From contig NZ_CP026108.1 of assembly GCF_002902965.1 (NCBI RefSeq), positions 806,001 to 870,000 on the forward strand: a stretch of DNA of 64,000 nt. Direction: 5' to 3'. The notes under the pieces are model-generated. The model was not told where the DNA came from and searched no databases. It saw nothing but the letters and a program-made list of their open reading frames with translations. Position numbers and translations under genes: made by a program. This DNA comes from Paraburkholderia hospita. Its GTDB lineage: Bacteria; Pseudomonadota; Gammaproteobacteria; Burkholderiales; Burkholderiaceae. Shown here one piece after another: positions 9,780 through 19,426 of this stretch (the stretch's first letter is position 1; each line of letters begins with the position of its first letter).

Positions 9780-10244
9780 TCAAGCGCGCCTGTATCCCAT
9801 CCGATCAAACGATTCTCCGGCGCGAAACCGCTCCAAACGGTGACCGGCTTCGATGATTGCCGCGAGTGGCGCGCGACGCATTTGATAATCGTATGTGGTG
9901 ACAATGGTAGCGAAATGCTGGAATTCTTCCTCCTCAAGCATCCACAAGTCGGAATGTCGACCTCGATTGAATGCCGCGAAAAGAATGCTTTCGGCCTGCT
10001 TCATTTGGTCGAACGTAGCGTCGCCATAACCCGCTTCGATGAGCAGGCCAGTCACGATCATGACTTGGCATAGCGTACGCGCGGCATCGGCATTGCCCCT
10101 TTTTCGTCGCATGGCATCGAGTGCGACGTGCACCTGCAAGCTGACACGGTCCGCTTCGGCACGAGCTATAGGTAACAACGCCGCCTTACTCCGGCGCACC
10201 CGCGCCGCCTGGGCGGTTCTTTCAAATGCAGTCATCCTAGTCAT
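9780..10244 (-). CDS. Conserved Burkholderia-type protein annotated as Fis-family regulator
   Basis: 154 residues from MTRMTAFERTAQAARVRRSK. I recognise the pattern RRSKAALLPIARAEADRVSLQVH, LDAMRRKRGNADAARTL, LIEAGYGD and TTYDYQMRRAPLAAI from Burkholderiaceae proteins that databases often label Fis family. I see no clear Fis-like helix-turn-helix, so a DNA-binding role is uncertain. The start could be either ATG at 10244 or 10235; an upstream in-frame codon at 10301 would add 19 residues unlike the family. It stands alone. Confidence 0.65.
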   Translation of the reverse strand: MTRMTAFERTAQAARVRRSKAALLPIARAEADRVSLQVHVALDAMRRKRGNADAARTLCQVMIVTGLLIEAGYGDATFDQMKQAESILFAAFNRGRHSDLWMLEEEEFQHFATIVTTYDYQMRRAPLAAIIEAGHRLERFRAGESFDRMGYRRA

Positions 10245-10301
10245 CACATGAATAAAGCATGGTTTAAAATGGCATCGAGGTCGAATACTACACCGCTTCA
10301 T

Positions 10302-10773
10302 GCCGGAATATATAACGTCGGGCTCTCGTCAGCCGTCCATAACGCATCGACGCTCGAAATGCGCAATCCCGAAGTTCAAGTAGCGCAATCACAGGGATAT
10401 CGCTTCAATACCTAAGTATGTTTTCATTTCCTTCTGGAACGTTTTAGAGTAGTGCAGAAGCGATTGACGTCTGAAATGTAACCGCGAGAAATGCGTGGCT
10501 TGTCACTATGAACTGCTATAAGAAGAAACCTGAGGCAATCGCACGACATGCTCGTGAGCAGCAGTCAAAAGTCACTTCGGCCACGTATTCCTCGATGGTC
10601 CTCGAGAATGCAGAACGGATATGAAAGGATGATATGCGCCGCTAACCAAAGTCGGTGAGACCGCACTCGGTTACGAATACCGTTGTGCTCTGCGCGCACC
10701 GACAAAATGGCCCACTTCTCAACGAGTGCAACATCCCAGCCGGCGCGACCGCGCCCTTTTTTGATTGATCCAC
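10302..10773. other. Intergenic region upstream of MFS gene
   Basis: About 470 bases with a candidate activator-type promoter at 10408-10450 (listed separately) pointing toward the MFS gene. No open frame with protein-like composition was seen. Confidence 0.4.
10408..10450 (+). promoter_or_regulatory. Candidate activator-dependent promoter (ATAC-N4-GTAT plus -10)
   Basis: ATACCTAAGTAT (10408-10419) is followed by GTTTTC and, at the same offset as in the three aligned promoters at 48983, 55193 and 55841, by TAGAGT (10445-10450) as a -10-like hexamer. If real, transcription would start near 10457 and read toward the MFS gene with a leader of about 315 bases. That leader is long, so this is the weakest of the four aligned sites. 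Confidence 0.35.
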
Positions 10774-11973
10774 ATGCACGCCTCCTCCACATCTTCGATT
10801 TCCCATTCGCGAATGAGTGCACCGGAATTGCGCGCGACGCTCTCGCTCGCCGCAATCTTTTCCCTGCGCATGTTGGGCCTGTTCATGATCATGCCGGTGT
10901 TTTCGATATACGCGAAAAGCATCGCAGGTGGCGACAATGCACTGCTAGTAGGCATCGCTCTCGGCGCCTACGGCGTCACACAGTCGCTGCTGTATATTTT
11001 CTATGGCTGGCTTTCTGACAAGTTGGGACGAAAGCCAGTGATCATCACAGGCCTCGTGATCTTTGCAATCGGCAGCTTCGTGGCGAGCTTCGCGCACGAC
11101 ATCACATGGATCATCGCTGGCCGGATAATCCAGGGCATGGGTGCGATTTCCTCCGCAGTGCTAGCGTTCATCGCCGACCTAACCTCCGAGGCACACCGCA
11201 CCAAGGCCATGGCTATGGTGGGCGGCTCGATCGGCATGTCATTTGCCATGGCGATCGTCGGCGCGCCCATCGTGTTCCACTGGCTAGGTATGGGCGGCCT
11301 CTTCGCGCTCGTCGGCACATTTTCAATTCTTGCGGTAGCCGTCGTGCTATGGATCGTGCCAGATGCGCCCATGCCTGTGCATGTGCGGGCGCCGTTCGCG
11401 GAAGTACTGCGCAATAAAGAGTTGCTGCGTCTTAACTTCGGCGTACTCGTGCTGCATGCCACTCAGACCGCGCTCTTTCTGGTCGTCCCACGCCTGCTCG
11501 TGGACTCGGGACTCCCCGTCGCGTCACACTGGCAGACCTATCTGCCGGCTATGGGCCTTTCGTTTTTTCTCATGGTGCCTGCTATCATTGCCGCTGAAAA
11601 GCGACACATGATGAAGTCGGTGGTCGTCTCAGCTATTGGACTCGTCCTCATTGGCCAGTTTATGCTTGGCTTGCTCGCGCATACTATAGTAGTCGCGACA
11701 ATCCTGTTGTTCGTGTATTTCCTTGGTTTCAATATCCTCGAAGCCGTGCAGCCATCGTTGGTATCGAAGCTCGCGCCGGGCAACCGCAAAGGGGCAGCAA
11801 CGGGCGTCTACAACACCACGCAGTCGATCGGTCTTGCGCTCGGCGGTGTGGTGGGCGGATGGTTGCTCAAACACTCCGGCGCGAGCGCAGTGTTTTACGC
11901 GTGCTCGTTTCTTGTCCTATGCTGGCTCCTCGTCGCTTTCGGCATGAAGGCGCCAGTGCCGCGCAAAGCCTGA
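10774..11973 (+). CDS. Major facilitator superfamily exporter
   Basis: About 399 residues with 12 hydrophobic segments. The MFS signature after the second segment is GWLSDKLGRKPVI (cytoplasmic loop 2-3), and GRIIQGMGAISSAVLAFIADLT follows, as in drug/proton antiporters of the YajR-like group. The C-terminal half has EAVQPSLVSKLAPGNRKGAATGVYNT. The start is uncertain: ATG at 10774 or ATG at 10813 (MSAPELRATLSLAAIF); neither has a strong ribosome site, and the second gives the more usual N-terminus. The substrate is unknown. Immediately downstream on the other strand is a decayed TnpB. Confidence 0.85.
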   Translation: MHASSTSSISHSRMSAPELRATLSLAAIFSLRMLGLFMIMPVFSIYAKSIAGGDNALLVGIALGAYGVTQSLLYIFYGWLSDKLGRKPVIITGLVIFAIGSFVASFAHDITWIIAGRIIQGMGAISSAVLAFIADLTSEAHRTKAMAMVGGSIGMSFAMAIVGAPIVFHWLGMGGLFALVGTFSILAVAVVLWIVPDAPMPVHVRAPFAEVLRNKELLRLNFGVLVLHATQTALFLVVPRLLVDSGLPVASHWQTYLPAMGLSFFLMVPAIIAAEKRHMMKSVVVSAIGLVLIGQFMLGLLAHTIVVATILLFVYFLGFNILEAVQPSLVSKLAPGNRKGAATGVYNTTQSIGLALGGVVGGWLLKHSGASAVFYACSFLVLCWLLVAFGMKAPVPRKA

Positions 11974-12009
11974 CTTTTGCATCGGGCGCGAACGAGGAAT
12001 TGACGTCCT

Positions 12010-12800
12010 ACCTGCCTTCGACTGGCGCGGGTGGGACCGGGATTTTTTCTGCAAGACGGAGACGTCCCGCTGCGAGAATGTTGATTGCCGCGCTGGTGCC
12101 GCGGTGACGATACGCGGCACATTCGGCGCAGGTCCGTTCTCCTACCGAGACCTTCCCGGCGCTTCAGGCCAATGCGCCCTGTTACAGCAGCCGCGGGTCA
12201 CGGTTGAGTGACTTTCATCGAGCTCATCGAACCACACGCCGGTGTGACCGCGCTTGTACTGCAGCATGCTCTGGAACAGGCGAACAGGCTCCAGCCCGCG
12301 TCGAGCACGGATTTGGCCGTCCATGTCCTGACCAGCGCCGAAGCGTTCACGTTCCCGCCGACAAAGATGGCGCCGTACTCCTTGTCGAGCGCCGTGGAAA
12401 ACTTATGCAATCGATCTTTCCGCGATTCCGGATCTTTGCATAGGAGCGCACCTACGCCCGCCTTCTTCCGCGCGCGTTGCGCCTCGCTGAGCTCTGCGCC
12501 GGTCAAGCGTAATAACATTCGCGTCGCTTGTGGCCGTTAGGTCCTTCAGACCGAGATCGATACCTACGGTCTTGCAGCCCCCTGCGGGTTCGGCCTTCGG
12601 ATTTTTCGGAGAATTCGATATACCATAGGCGCGCGCATCCTCGCAGTTGTTCCTGGCCGTATAGGCGTGCCTTCAATTCCTCCGAAAACATCAGCACATT
12701 GTTACCGCGTTGTCTACAAGAGCCTTTCATCCCCTTGAAGGCCGAGGTCTTCAGGCTTAGCGTGAATAAACGTCAATGTCAGTCCGTACCGATCTGGTCA
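12010..12800 (-). pseudogene. IS200/IS605-type TnpB (OrfB) relic
   Basis: On the minus strand, pieces in all three frames spell a TnpB: KTSAFKGMKGSCRQRGNNV and LWYIEFSEK near 12620-12760, a RuvC-like GIDLGLKDLTATSD (about 12520-12570), KDRLHKFSTALDKEYGAIFVG (12380-12430), the MLQYKRGHTGVWFDELDE segment (12205-12260) and the final INILAAGRLRLAEKIP (12030-12080). At least three frame changes are needed and the N-terminal third is missing; it ends at the ccmI stop. TnpB is an RNA-guided nuclease of transposons. This copy cannot be functional as a protein. Confidence 0.8.
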
Positions 12801-12819
12801 AGCTTTATATGAAGCATCG

Positions 12820-13641
12820 CTACTTCGTCAAATCGCGGGCGCGAGCGACGTCTTTGGCAATCGAGGCGCGGCTTGCGTCTCCCTCAGGCAGTGCGGCCAT
12901 AAGTCGTTCCCAGTAACTAACCGCGTTACTGTATTGACCGGCTTGAAACGCGGCCATGCCTACTAACTTTAGGCTCACTGCCTCTTGCGGGTTGCGGGCG
13001 AGAGCCTCGTCGGTGAGTGCTTGCAACTTGGGAGTCCATTTACGATCACCCGCGAAATATTCGGCCTCTGCCCAGTGACCCAGCAGTTCCGGCGGCCGCC
13101 CTGCAAGCGTCGCCGCGCGCTCGTACGCCCGGGCCGCTTCGGACATGCGTCCTTGTGCCATGTAGGCGCGGCCCAACGACGACCAGCCATCGGCCGAGTC
13201 GGACGTAGCAGCTAAAGATACTGCTTCCTGGTGCATAACGATTTTCTCGACATTTTGTGCTACGGAGCGTTGGTGGAAGAGCTTAAGCTGGTCAAGCGAG
13301 CCCCAGTGCAGGTACAGCGCCAGCGCCAGAAACGGCGTTGATAGCGCGGCTGCAACCGGAATAGTTCTGCCTAGGGGAAAATCAACGGCATTCTCCGCAT
13401 GCCGGGCATCGTCCAGCAGTTCACGTGCAGCCTCGACGCGCCCGAGATCGAACTGGGCGGCGTCGAGCGCGCCGACGCGGTGCTGCTCTTGCAATTCGTG
13501 CAGACGTTCGCGGTAGAGGTCGACATTCATACGGGTGCGATCGGCATCATCGTGCTTGCGCGAGAGGCCCAACTGGGGCACCAGGATGAAGCCTAGCGCT
13601 GCTGCGAACAACAGTCCTGCGTAGACCCAGAAACTGATCAT
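12820..13641 (-). CDS. ccmI: CcmI, apocytochrome c chaperone
   Basis: 273 residues. The N-terminal anchor MISFWVYAGLLFAAALGFILVP is followed by a coiled-coil stretch with LYRERLHELQEQ, a second membrane segment (TIPVAAALSTPFLALALYL) and a TPR-like C-terminal part with repeats (WSSLGRAYMAQGRMSEAARAY). This is the CcmI/CycH layout; the protein delivers apocytochrome c to the CcmF/H haem-ligation complex. The start ATG at 13641 overlaps the ccmH stop (ATGA), and a longer upstream frame lies inside ccmH. It is the last gene of the operon; its stop abuts the TnpB relic. Confidence 0.9.
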   Translation of the reverse strand: MISFWVYAGLLFAAALGFILVPQLGLSRKHDDADRTRMNVDLYRERLHELQEQHRVGALDAAQFDLGRVEAARELLDDARHAENAVDFPLGRTIPVAAALSTPFLALALYLHWGSLDQLKLFHQRSVAQNVEKIVMHQEAVSLAATSDSADGWSSLGRAYMAQGRMSEAARAYERAATLAGRPPELLGHWAEAEYFAGDRKWTPKLQALTDEALARNPQEAVSLKLVGMAAFQAGQYSNAVSYWERLMAALPEGDASRASIAKDVARARDLTK

Positions 13642-14126
13642 ATATCTCGTCCAATGGATGTGTCCGCGGCTCCAAGCAGGCCCGCTAAGCGACGCTGCTC
13701 GTCGTCCGACAATGGACTTGCTGTCGGATGGTGTGTTCGACGCCGGCTTGCGACGATAACGGCGATGATCGCACCTCCAGCGAGTAAAATTCCTGCAGGG
13801 CCAAGCCATAGCAGCGCCGTGCGGCTGGAAAGAGGCGGGTCGTACGACACGAAATCTCCGTAGCGCGCGACCATGAAGTCAATGATTTGGTCGTCGCTTT
13901 GGCCTTCGAGCAACATGCGATGAATCAGACCACGCAGATCGTTGGCGATCGGTGCATCCGATTCCGCGATGTTCTGGTTCCGACACTTGGGGCAACGCAG
14001 CTCGACGGCCAGCTCGTGATAGCGTTCGCGCTGGCTGTCGGTATCAAAGTCACGGGGATCGATGGCGGCGTAGCAGGCACTGATCACGCCGAGCGCTAGC
14101 GCGATCAGAGCGAAAACACGCTTCAT
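13638..14126 (-). CDS. ccmH: CcmH, cytochrome c thioreductase subunit
   Basis: 162 residues with a signal peptide (MKRVFALIALALGVISACYA), the family active site LRCPKCRNQNI (Cys45 and Cys48), which reduces the haem-binding cysteines of apocytochrome c, and a membrane helix at residues about 104-126. The N-terminal domain faces the periplasm. It overlaps ccmG upstream (four bases) and ccmI downstream, so the order G-H-I is translationally coupled. The length fits a short CcmH, with the TPR part encoded separately as CcmI. Confidence 0.93.
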   Translation of the reverse strand: MKRVFALIALALGVISACYAAIDPRDFDTDSQRERYHELAVELRCPKCRNQNIAESDAPIANDLRGLIHRMLLEGQSDDQIIDFMVARYGDFVSYDPPLSSRTALLWLGPAGILLAGGAIIAVIVASRRRTHHPTASPLSDDEQRRLAGLLGAADTSIGRDI

Positions 14127-14662
14127 GGTCCGGCCTCCTGCAACAGCTTGGTATAAACCGGGGCAAGTTCATTCCGCCAAACATCCTCGTCGAGGATTCC
14201 GACATACTTGTCGCGGATGACCCCTTGAGCGTCGATGACAAACGTCTCAGGTGCACCATAAACGCCAAGGTCCACACCTAAAGATCCGACGCTATCCTCA
14301 ACGTCCAGCAGGTACGGATTGTCCGACTTACCCAGCCAGCGGAGCGCCGTGGATCGGTCGTCCTTGTAATTGACACCGTAGATGACTACGCCTCGAGAGG
14401 CCAGTTGTATCAAGAACGGGTGCTCCAGTCGGCAGGATGAGCACCATGAGGCCCAGATGTTAACCAACGCCGGTCTTCCTACAATGTCCTTGCGTGTCAG
14501 GGTGCGCGACGGCCGGTCGAGAGCCGACAGGGCGAAAACGGGAAAATTTCTTCCGATTAGCGCGGATGGCACGTTGCTCGGATCGAGGAATAAACCGCGA
14601 TACAGCAGACCCGCGATGAGTAGAAACACCGCCAACGGCAACAGCAACGGCAACCGCTTCAT
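14123..14662 (-). CDS. ccmG: CcmG/DsbE thiol:disulfide oxidoreductase
   Basis: 179 residues from [18 protein letters not shown], an N-terminal membrane anchor, followed by a thioredoxin-fold domain with active site WCSSC (residues 73-77) and the cis-proline region YGAPETFVID. It keeps apocytochrome c or CcmH cysteines reduced in the periplasm using electrons from DsbD-type proteins. The usual family motif is WCxxC with Pro or Val between, so SS is slightly unusual. The start at 14662 overlaps the ccmF stop; the longer upstream frame is ccmF sequence. Confidence 0.93.
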   Translation of the reverse strand: MKRLPLLLPLAVFLLIAGLLYRGLFLDPSNVPSALIGRNFPVFALSALDRPSRTLTRKDIVGRPALVNIWASWCSSCRLEHPFLIQLASRGVVIYGVNYKDDRSTALRWLGKSDNPYLLDVEDSVGSLGVDLGVYGAPETFVIDAQGVIRDKYVGILDEDVWRNELAPVYTKLLQEAGP

Positions 14663-16629
14663 GTTCGCGCTCCGCGAATGGGTCTCTCCCGGGCCAACCT
14701 GGTAGACTTGGCGCGATAGCGCCGGTCTGTCGCCGCGAGGGAACCGCCCAACGCCATCAGCAGCACACCCACCCAGATCCAGCGAACGAAAGGTTTGATC
14801 TGTACCCGCACCGCCCAAGCGCCGTCGGCCAGCGGTTCACCCATGGCTACGAACAGATCTCTGGTGAAACCCGCCTCGATAGCGGCCTCGGTCATCGGAG
14901 TCCTTTGGACCTGGTAGACGCGTTTTTCCGGATGCAGAATTGCCACCTCGCGCCCATCTCGACGGACCCGTACACTGCCGCGATCGGCGACATAATTCGG
15001 CCCCTGAATCCGCGTCGTACCTTCGAAAATAAAATCATAGCCCCCGACCTGGATGGCTTTTCCTGACGTCATGCGCAAATCCCGGTCAACGCTGCAGACA
15101 CTTGTCAGCACGGCGCCCAAGGCGCACACTGCGAAGCCTAGGTGGGCCAGTTGCATTGCCCAATACTTACGGCCGAGAGTGGGCAGGCCCGTGAGCAATC
15201 CTTTGTTGCGCGTTTTGTAGAACACGTCACGTATGCCTGCGAATACGATCCACGCAGCCAGGAAGCAGCTTGCAGCCACTGCCCAACGCGACCGGGTCTG
15301 CAAGGTAGCCGCGACCATTGCGAGCGTCAGACTCGCCGCCAGCACAGGAATGAGCATTCGCGCGAGCCAGCGCACTGGCGTGGCTTTCCACCGCGTGAAC
15401 ATGCCGACCGCAGCCGTCGCCATCAGCAGCGCCATCAGCGGCACGAACATGGCATTGAAGTAGGGCGCCCCCACCGACAGCTTCGTGCCGGTAAGCGCGT
15501 CCAGAACCATCGGGTAGAGCGTCCCGAGTAGGATCGCGGCCGCCGCCACTGACAGCAACAGATTGTTGACCAGCAGCAGCGTCTCACGTGACCAGATTCC
15601 AAAGCTTGCATGGCTCTTGACCACTGGCGCGCGAAAAGCAAACAGCGCAAGCGACCCGCCCACCACGCCCAGGAGAAACGCGAGCACGAAGACGCCGCGT
15701 GCCGGGTCGGTGGCGAAGGCGTGCACGGAGGTCAACACGCCCGACCGGACCAGGAATGTGCCTAGCAAGCTGAGCGAGAAAGCGGCGATCGCAAGTAGCA
15801 CAGTCCAACTCTTGAATGCGCCACGTTTCTCAGTTGCTGCCAGAGAGTGAATCAGGGCCGCGCCCATTAGCCAGGGCATCAACGACGCGTTTTCGACGGG
15901 ATCCCAGAACCACCAACCGCCCCACCCGAGCTCAGAGTAAGCCCACCATGACCCGACGGCGATGCCAACGCCGAGAAACGCCCACGCTACGTTTGTCCAG
16001 GGACGAGACCAGCGTGCCCATGCGGCGTCGAGCTTGCCATCCAGCAAGGCAGCGATGGCGAATGCGAAGGCGACCGAGAAGCCAACATAGCCCATGTACA
16101 GTATGGGCGGATGGACGATCAGGCCGACGTCCTGCAACACAGGATTGAGGTCACGGCCATCGACTGGGACATTAGGTAGCAAGCGCGCAAACGGGTTGGA
16201 GGTGCCGATCAGAAACAGCAGAAAGCCAGTGCTTATCATGCCCATCACGGCCAGTACTCGCGCCTGCATCGCCTCCGGTAGTTGGCGCGCGCCGAACGAG
16301 ACTGCAGTTGTCCATCCGGCCAGTATCAAAGCCCATAGTAGCAACGAGCCTTCGTGCGCACCCCAGACTCCACTGACCTTGTAATACCAGGGCAGCGCAC
16401 TGTTTGAGTTTTCCGCAACATAAGCAACCGAGAAATCGTCCGTTAGGAATGCGTGCACCAGGCAGGCGAAGCTGAACATCAAGAACGTGAGCTGTCCCCA
16501 CGCGGCCGGCTTCGCCAGCGCCATCCAGCGTTGACTGCCCCGCCAGGCGCCAACTAATGGGACGCTTGCTTGAACCAGTGCGAGACACAGCGCCAGGATT
16601 AGGGCTAATAGTCCGAGTTCCGGGATCAT
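14659..16629 (-). CDS. ccmF: CcmF, haem lyase
   Basis: 656 residues with about 14-15 hydrophobic segments. The WWD haem-handling domain is intact at residues 229-247 ([17 protein letters not shown]), with conserved histidines nearby (IVHPP at 172-175; WGAHEG at 89-93). CcmF takes haem from holo-CcmE and ligates it to the CxxCH site of apocytochrome c. The start ATG at 16629 overlaps the ccmE stop by four bases, and the stop overlaps ccmG. Length and motifs are those of a full-size system I lyase. Confidence 0.95.
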   Translation of the reverse strand: MIPELGLLALILALCLALVQASVPLVGAWRGSQRWMALAKPAAWGQLTFLMFSFACLVHAFLTDDFSVAYVAENSNSALPWYYKVSGVWGAHEGSLLLWALILAGWTTAVSFGARQLPEAMQARVLAVMGMISTGFLLFLIGTSNPFARLLPNVPVDGRDLNPVLQDVGLIVHPPILYMGYVGFSVAFAFAIAALLDGKLDAAWARWSRPWTNVAWAFLGVGIAVGSWWAYSELGWGGWWFWDPVENASLMPWLMGAALIHSLAATEKRGAFKSWTVLLAIAAFSLSLLGTFLVRSGVLTSVHAFATDPARGVFVLAFLLGVVGGSLALFAFRAPVVKSHASFGIWSRETLLLVNNLLLSVAAAAILLGTLYPMVLDALTGTKLSVGAPYFNAMFVPLMALLMATAAVGMFTRWKATPVRWLARMLIPVLAASLTLAMVAATLQTRSRWAVAASCFLAAWIVFAGIRDVFYKTRNKGLLTGLPTLGRKYWAMQLAHLGFAVCALGAVLTSVCSVDRDLRMTSGKAIQVGGYDFIFEGTTRIQGPNYVADRGSVRVRRDGREVAILHPEKRVYQVQRTPMTEAAIEAGFTRDLFVAMGEPLADGAWAVRVQIKPFVRWIWVGVLLMALGGSLAATDRRYRAKSTRLARERPIRGART

Positions 16630-17093
16630 CTATACGACTCCTGTTTGCCGCGCGGAACCTGGCCTCCCGCACCGATTTTCTTCAGCGCACCCAGCGCTTC
16701 AGGCGGCATGTATTTCTCATCATGCTTGGCAAGGACTTCATCAGCGTGCAGTGCGCCGTCGGGCTCTATGTGACCCATGGCGACTATGCCTTGGCCCTCG
16801 CGGAAAAGGTCAGGCAGGATGCCCTCGTAGCGTACGAGGATGCTGCTCTCTCCGTCCGTCACGACAAATCGCAGTGCCAGTGAACCCGGCGAGCGTTTCA
16901 ACGAACCGGCCTGTACCAGCCCGCCCGCGCGAATGCGTGCGTCGCGCGGTGCCTCACCAGCCGCGATCTGAGTTGGCGTGTAAAACAGATTGATGTTTTG
17001 CCGCAACGCCGCCATTGCCAATGCCGCGGCCGCGCTCGCGCTACAGAGCAGCGCCAGCATCCAATACAGTCGCTTTTTGCGTGCGGGAGTCAT
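16626..17093 (-). CDS. ccmE: CcmE, periplasmic haem chaperone
   Basis: 155 residues. The N-terminal anchor (residues 10-30) is followed by an OB-fold beta domain. The haem-attachment motif is [12 protein letters not shown] with His124 as the covalent site and Tyr128 as axial ligand. CcmE receives haem from the CcmABCD complex and passes it to CcmF. Its ATG overlaps the ccmD stop codon and its stop overlaps ccmF. All key residues are present. Confidence 0.95.
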   Translation of the reverse strand: MTPARKKRLYWMLALLCSASAAAALAMAALRQNINLFYTPTQIAAGEAPRDARIRAGGLVQAGSLKRSPGSLALRFVVTDGESSILVRYEGILPDLFREGQGIVAMGHIEPDGALHADEVLAKHDEKYMPPEALGALKKIGAGGQVPRGKQESYR

Positions 17094-17269
17094 TGTGATA
17101 CCTCACGGCGGCGGCTGCGCGAGAGTTTGTTCAGATACCGACGGCGTGCCAGCAAAGGCAGTATCACGTTCAATGCCAATAGAGCAACGCACAAACCATA
17201 GCCGCTCCAGACGTAGGCGCCGTGTCCACCCATGGCGAGAAAATCAGCGAACGACGCGAATGCGATCAT
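17090..17269 (-). CDS. ccmD: CcmD, small haem-exporter membrane protein
   Basis: A 59-residue gene found by reading the gap between ccmC and ccmE. The product begins [20 protein letters not shown], has one membrane helix ([20 protein letters not shown]) and ends in a basic cytoplasmic tail ([15 protein letters not shown]). This is the classic CcmD pattern; the protein helps release holo-CcmE from the CcmABC complex. Its ATG overlaps the ccmC stop and its stop overlaps the ccmE ATG. Confidence 0.92.
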   Translation of the reverse strand: MIAFASFADFLAMGGHGAYVWSGYGLCVALLALNVILPLLARRRYLNKLSRSRRREVSQ

Positions 17270-18021
17270 GTCCGACGCTCCAGAAGCCGGGCAACCTCAG
17301 CATCGGCCCAACGGCTGCCAGTCTCGCGCTGCAGCACTGCCAGGCGCATGCGCGCGAACAAGACCGCTCCGAAGAAGCCATAGAATCCCAGCACGGTTAA
17401 TAACAATGGCATCCACATCTGCGCCGGCATGGCCGGCGCATGCGTAAGCGAGAAGCTGGAGGGCTGATGCAGAGTGTTCCACCATTCGACCGAATACTTG
17501 ATGATGGGAATGTTGACAACGCCAACCACCGATAGCACCGCACAAGCGCGCGCGGCATTATCGCGATTGGTGATCGCCTGGCCCAACGCGATGACACCTA
17601 GATACAGGAACAGCAGGATCAGCATGGAGGTCAGGCGCGCGTCCCATACCCAGTAAGTGCCCCACGTGGGCTTGCCCCATATCGCCCCCGTGCTCAGCGC
17701 GATGAATGTCATCCAGGCACCGATGGGGGCCGCCTGCTGTAGCGCGACGTCCGCCAGCTTTATTTTCCAGATCGTCCCGATGACCCCGGCAGTCGCCAAC
17801 ATGACATATATCGATTGAGCAAGCAGAGCAGCCGGCACGTGGATGTACATAATGCGAAAGCTGTCGCCCTGCTGGTAGTCTGCGGGCGCAAATGCCAGTG
17901 CCCATGACAGGCCGATCACGAGCAAAAGCGCGCTCGCAGATCCGAGCCATGGCAGACACCTGCCACTCATGGAGTAGAACAGCTTTGGCGAGCCCCATTT
18001 GTGTAGCCAGGTCCAGTTCAT
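17266..18021 (-). CDS. ccmC: CcmC, haem-handling membrane protein
   Basis: 251 residues from MNWTWLHKWGSPKLFY, with six hydrophobic segments. The WWD domain is WGKPTWGTYWVWDAR (residues 115-129), and the flanking haem-ligand histidine is His61 (MYIHVP). CcmC presents haem to CcmE. An upstream in-frame stretch to 18153 overlaps ccmB and lacks family resemblance, so the ATG at 18021 is chosen. There are 47 bases between the ccmB stop and this start, the largest gap inside the operon. Confidence 0.94.
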   Translation of the reverse strand: MNWTWLHKWGSPKLFYSMSGRCLPWLGSASALLLVIGLSWALAFAPADYQQGDSFRIMYIHVPAALLAQSIYVMLATAGVIGTIWKIKLADVALQQAAPIGAWMTFIALSTGAIWGKPTWGTYWVWDARLTSMLILLFLYLGVIALGQAITNRDNAARACAVLSVVGVVNIPIIKYSVEWWNTLHQPSSFSLTHAPAMPAQMWMPLLLTVLGFYGFFGAVLFARMRLAVLQRETGSRWADAEVARLLERRT

Positions 18022-18068
18022 TCGAGTTGCTCTTGAGCGGTCGTCGGGTCGGCACCACGGGTGGCGCG

Positions 18069-18734
18069 TCATTCGGCAACACTGATGGAAAGCGCCGCGG
18101 CAATCGCAAACGGCGCTAAAGTCATTGCCAGCGCGGTAAGGCACGACAACCACAGCAGGTATCCCGCAACAGGCAGGCCCTGCAACGCGGCTTGCAGAGC
18201 ACCGCTACCCAGGATCAGCACCGGGACGTACAGCGGCAGGATCAGCAGCCCCAGTAACAACCCGCCTCGACGCAAACCAACCGTGAGCGCGGCGCCGACT
18301 GCACCGAGCAGGATTAGCACTGGCGTCCCCAGCAATAGGGAAAACAGCAGCGCGCCAAAGCAATGGACCGGGAGGCCCAGCATCAAGGCAAGGAGAGGTG
18401 CCACCACCACCATTGCCAGACCGCTGCAAATCCAGTGCGCGGTTACTTTGACCAGTACCAGCGGGAGCATCGAGTGCGATGAAATCATCCATTGCTCCAG
18501 CGAGCCATCTTCGAAATCAGCGCGGAACAGGCCGTCTAGCGAAAGCAGCACGGCCAGCAACGCCGCGACCCACACTAGCCCTGGCGCCGCCTGTTGCAGA
18601 AACCGTGATTGCGTCCCTAGCGCTAGCGGAAACAGAGCGACGACAACGGAGAAAAACGCTAAGGGGTTAACAACGTCCCCTGGCTGGCGACATAACAGAC
18701 GCAACTCGCGGTTAAGTAAGGAAATCACGACCAT
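18069..18734 (-). CDS. ccmB: CcmB, haem exporter permease
   Basis: 221 residues (or 223 from the ATG at 18740), with six hydrophobic segments. The early motif LLNRELRLLCRQPGDVVNPLAFF and the loop DFEDGSLEQWMISSHSM are diagnostic of CcmB. It forms the membrane part of the CcmAB ABC complex that powers release of haem-loaded CcmE. The start region overlaps the 3' end of ccmA by a few bases, keeping the operon coupled. Confidence 0.93.
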   Translation of the reverse strand: MVVISLLNRELRLLCRQPGDVVNPLAFFSVVVALFPLALGTQSRFLQQAAPGLVWVAALLAVLLSLDGLFRADFEDGSLEQWMISSHSMLPLVLVKVTAHWICSGLAMVVVAPLLALMLGLPVHCFGALLFSLLLGTPVLILLGAVGAALTVGLRRGGLLLGLLILPLYVPVLILGSGALQAALQGLPVAGYLLWLSCLTALAMTLAPFAIAAALSISVAE

Positions 18735-18736
18735 GG

Positions 18737-19426
18737 TCACGTCGCGTACTGCCCAAGATCAAGGACAGCGTAAGCTCGCGCCCGTTTGGTCAGTTCGTGG
18801 TGCGTAGTCAGCACCACCGTACCGCCGCGCTCACAATGCATTGCCATATGCGCTTCAAGTTGCTCTGTGCCTGCCCTGTCCAGCGCCGTAAACGGTTCAT
18901 CCAGTAGCCATAGCATCGGTGCACTTGGCAGGTACAGGCGCGCCAATGCAACGCGACGCTGCTGGCCCGCTGAAAGGGCATGGCAACGCGTGTCCTCAAA
19001 ACCACGCAGGCCAACCGCAACAATCGCCCGCTCTATCGCGGCAATCGCATCGCGCCCATGCAATGCTCCTAGCCATGACAAGTTTTCCTCAACGGTCAAG
19101 AGTGCCTTCACACCGGGGGCATGACCTATCCATAGCAGCCGAGAAGCGAGGGCTCCGCGCTGCTGGGCGAGCGCGTGACCGAACAGCTCGACATGCCCCT
19201 CAGCAGGCTGAGCCAACCCGCATAGCAGACGCAGCAGGCTGCTTTTTCCGCTGCCATTGGGGCCTGTGATGCGCAACATGTCACCAGCCGCGAGGCCGAA
19301 GCTCACGCCGTCGAACAACCGACGCTGGTTTCGTTCGCAACCGAGACGGACCGCGTCGAGCACTCGGCGCGCAGTGCGAAAACTGCCATCTGGCCAGACG
19401 CAAGGATCTTGCATGACGTAATGCAC
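18737..19426 (-). CDS. ccmA: CcmA, haem exporter ATPase
   Basis: 229 residues from a GTG at 19426, or 225 from ATG 19414 ([12 protein letters not shown]). Walker A is GPNGSGKSS (residues 55-63), the ABC signature [14 protein letters not shown] begins at 151, Walker B is LWLLDEP (172-178), and the switch histidine lies in TTHHEL. This is the cytoplasmic ATPase of CcmABCD. The first 30 residues before [10 protein letters not shown] are longer than in most CcmA. The GTG follows the msrA stop with no gap, so ccmA may be translated by coupling from msrA. Confidence 0.93.
   Translation of the reverse strand: MHYVMQDPCVWPDGSFRTARRVLDAVRLGCERNQRRLFDGVSFGLAAGDMLRITGPNGSGKSSLLRLLCGLAQPAEGHVELFGHALAQQRGALASRLLWIGHAPGVKALLTVEENLSWLGALHGRDAIAAIERAIVAVGLRGFEDTRCHALSAGQQRRVALARLYLPSAPMLWLLDEPFTALDRAGTEQLEAHMAMHCERGGTVVLTTHHELTKRARAYAVLDLGQYAT

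Noticed and set aside
15142..16384. Several plus-strand frames inside ccmF
   Set aside because: Shadows of the GC-rich ccmF gene; no start signals or domains.
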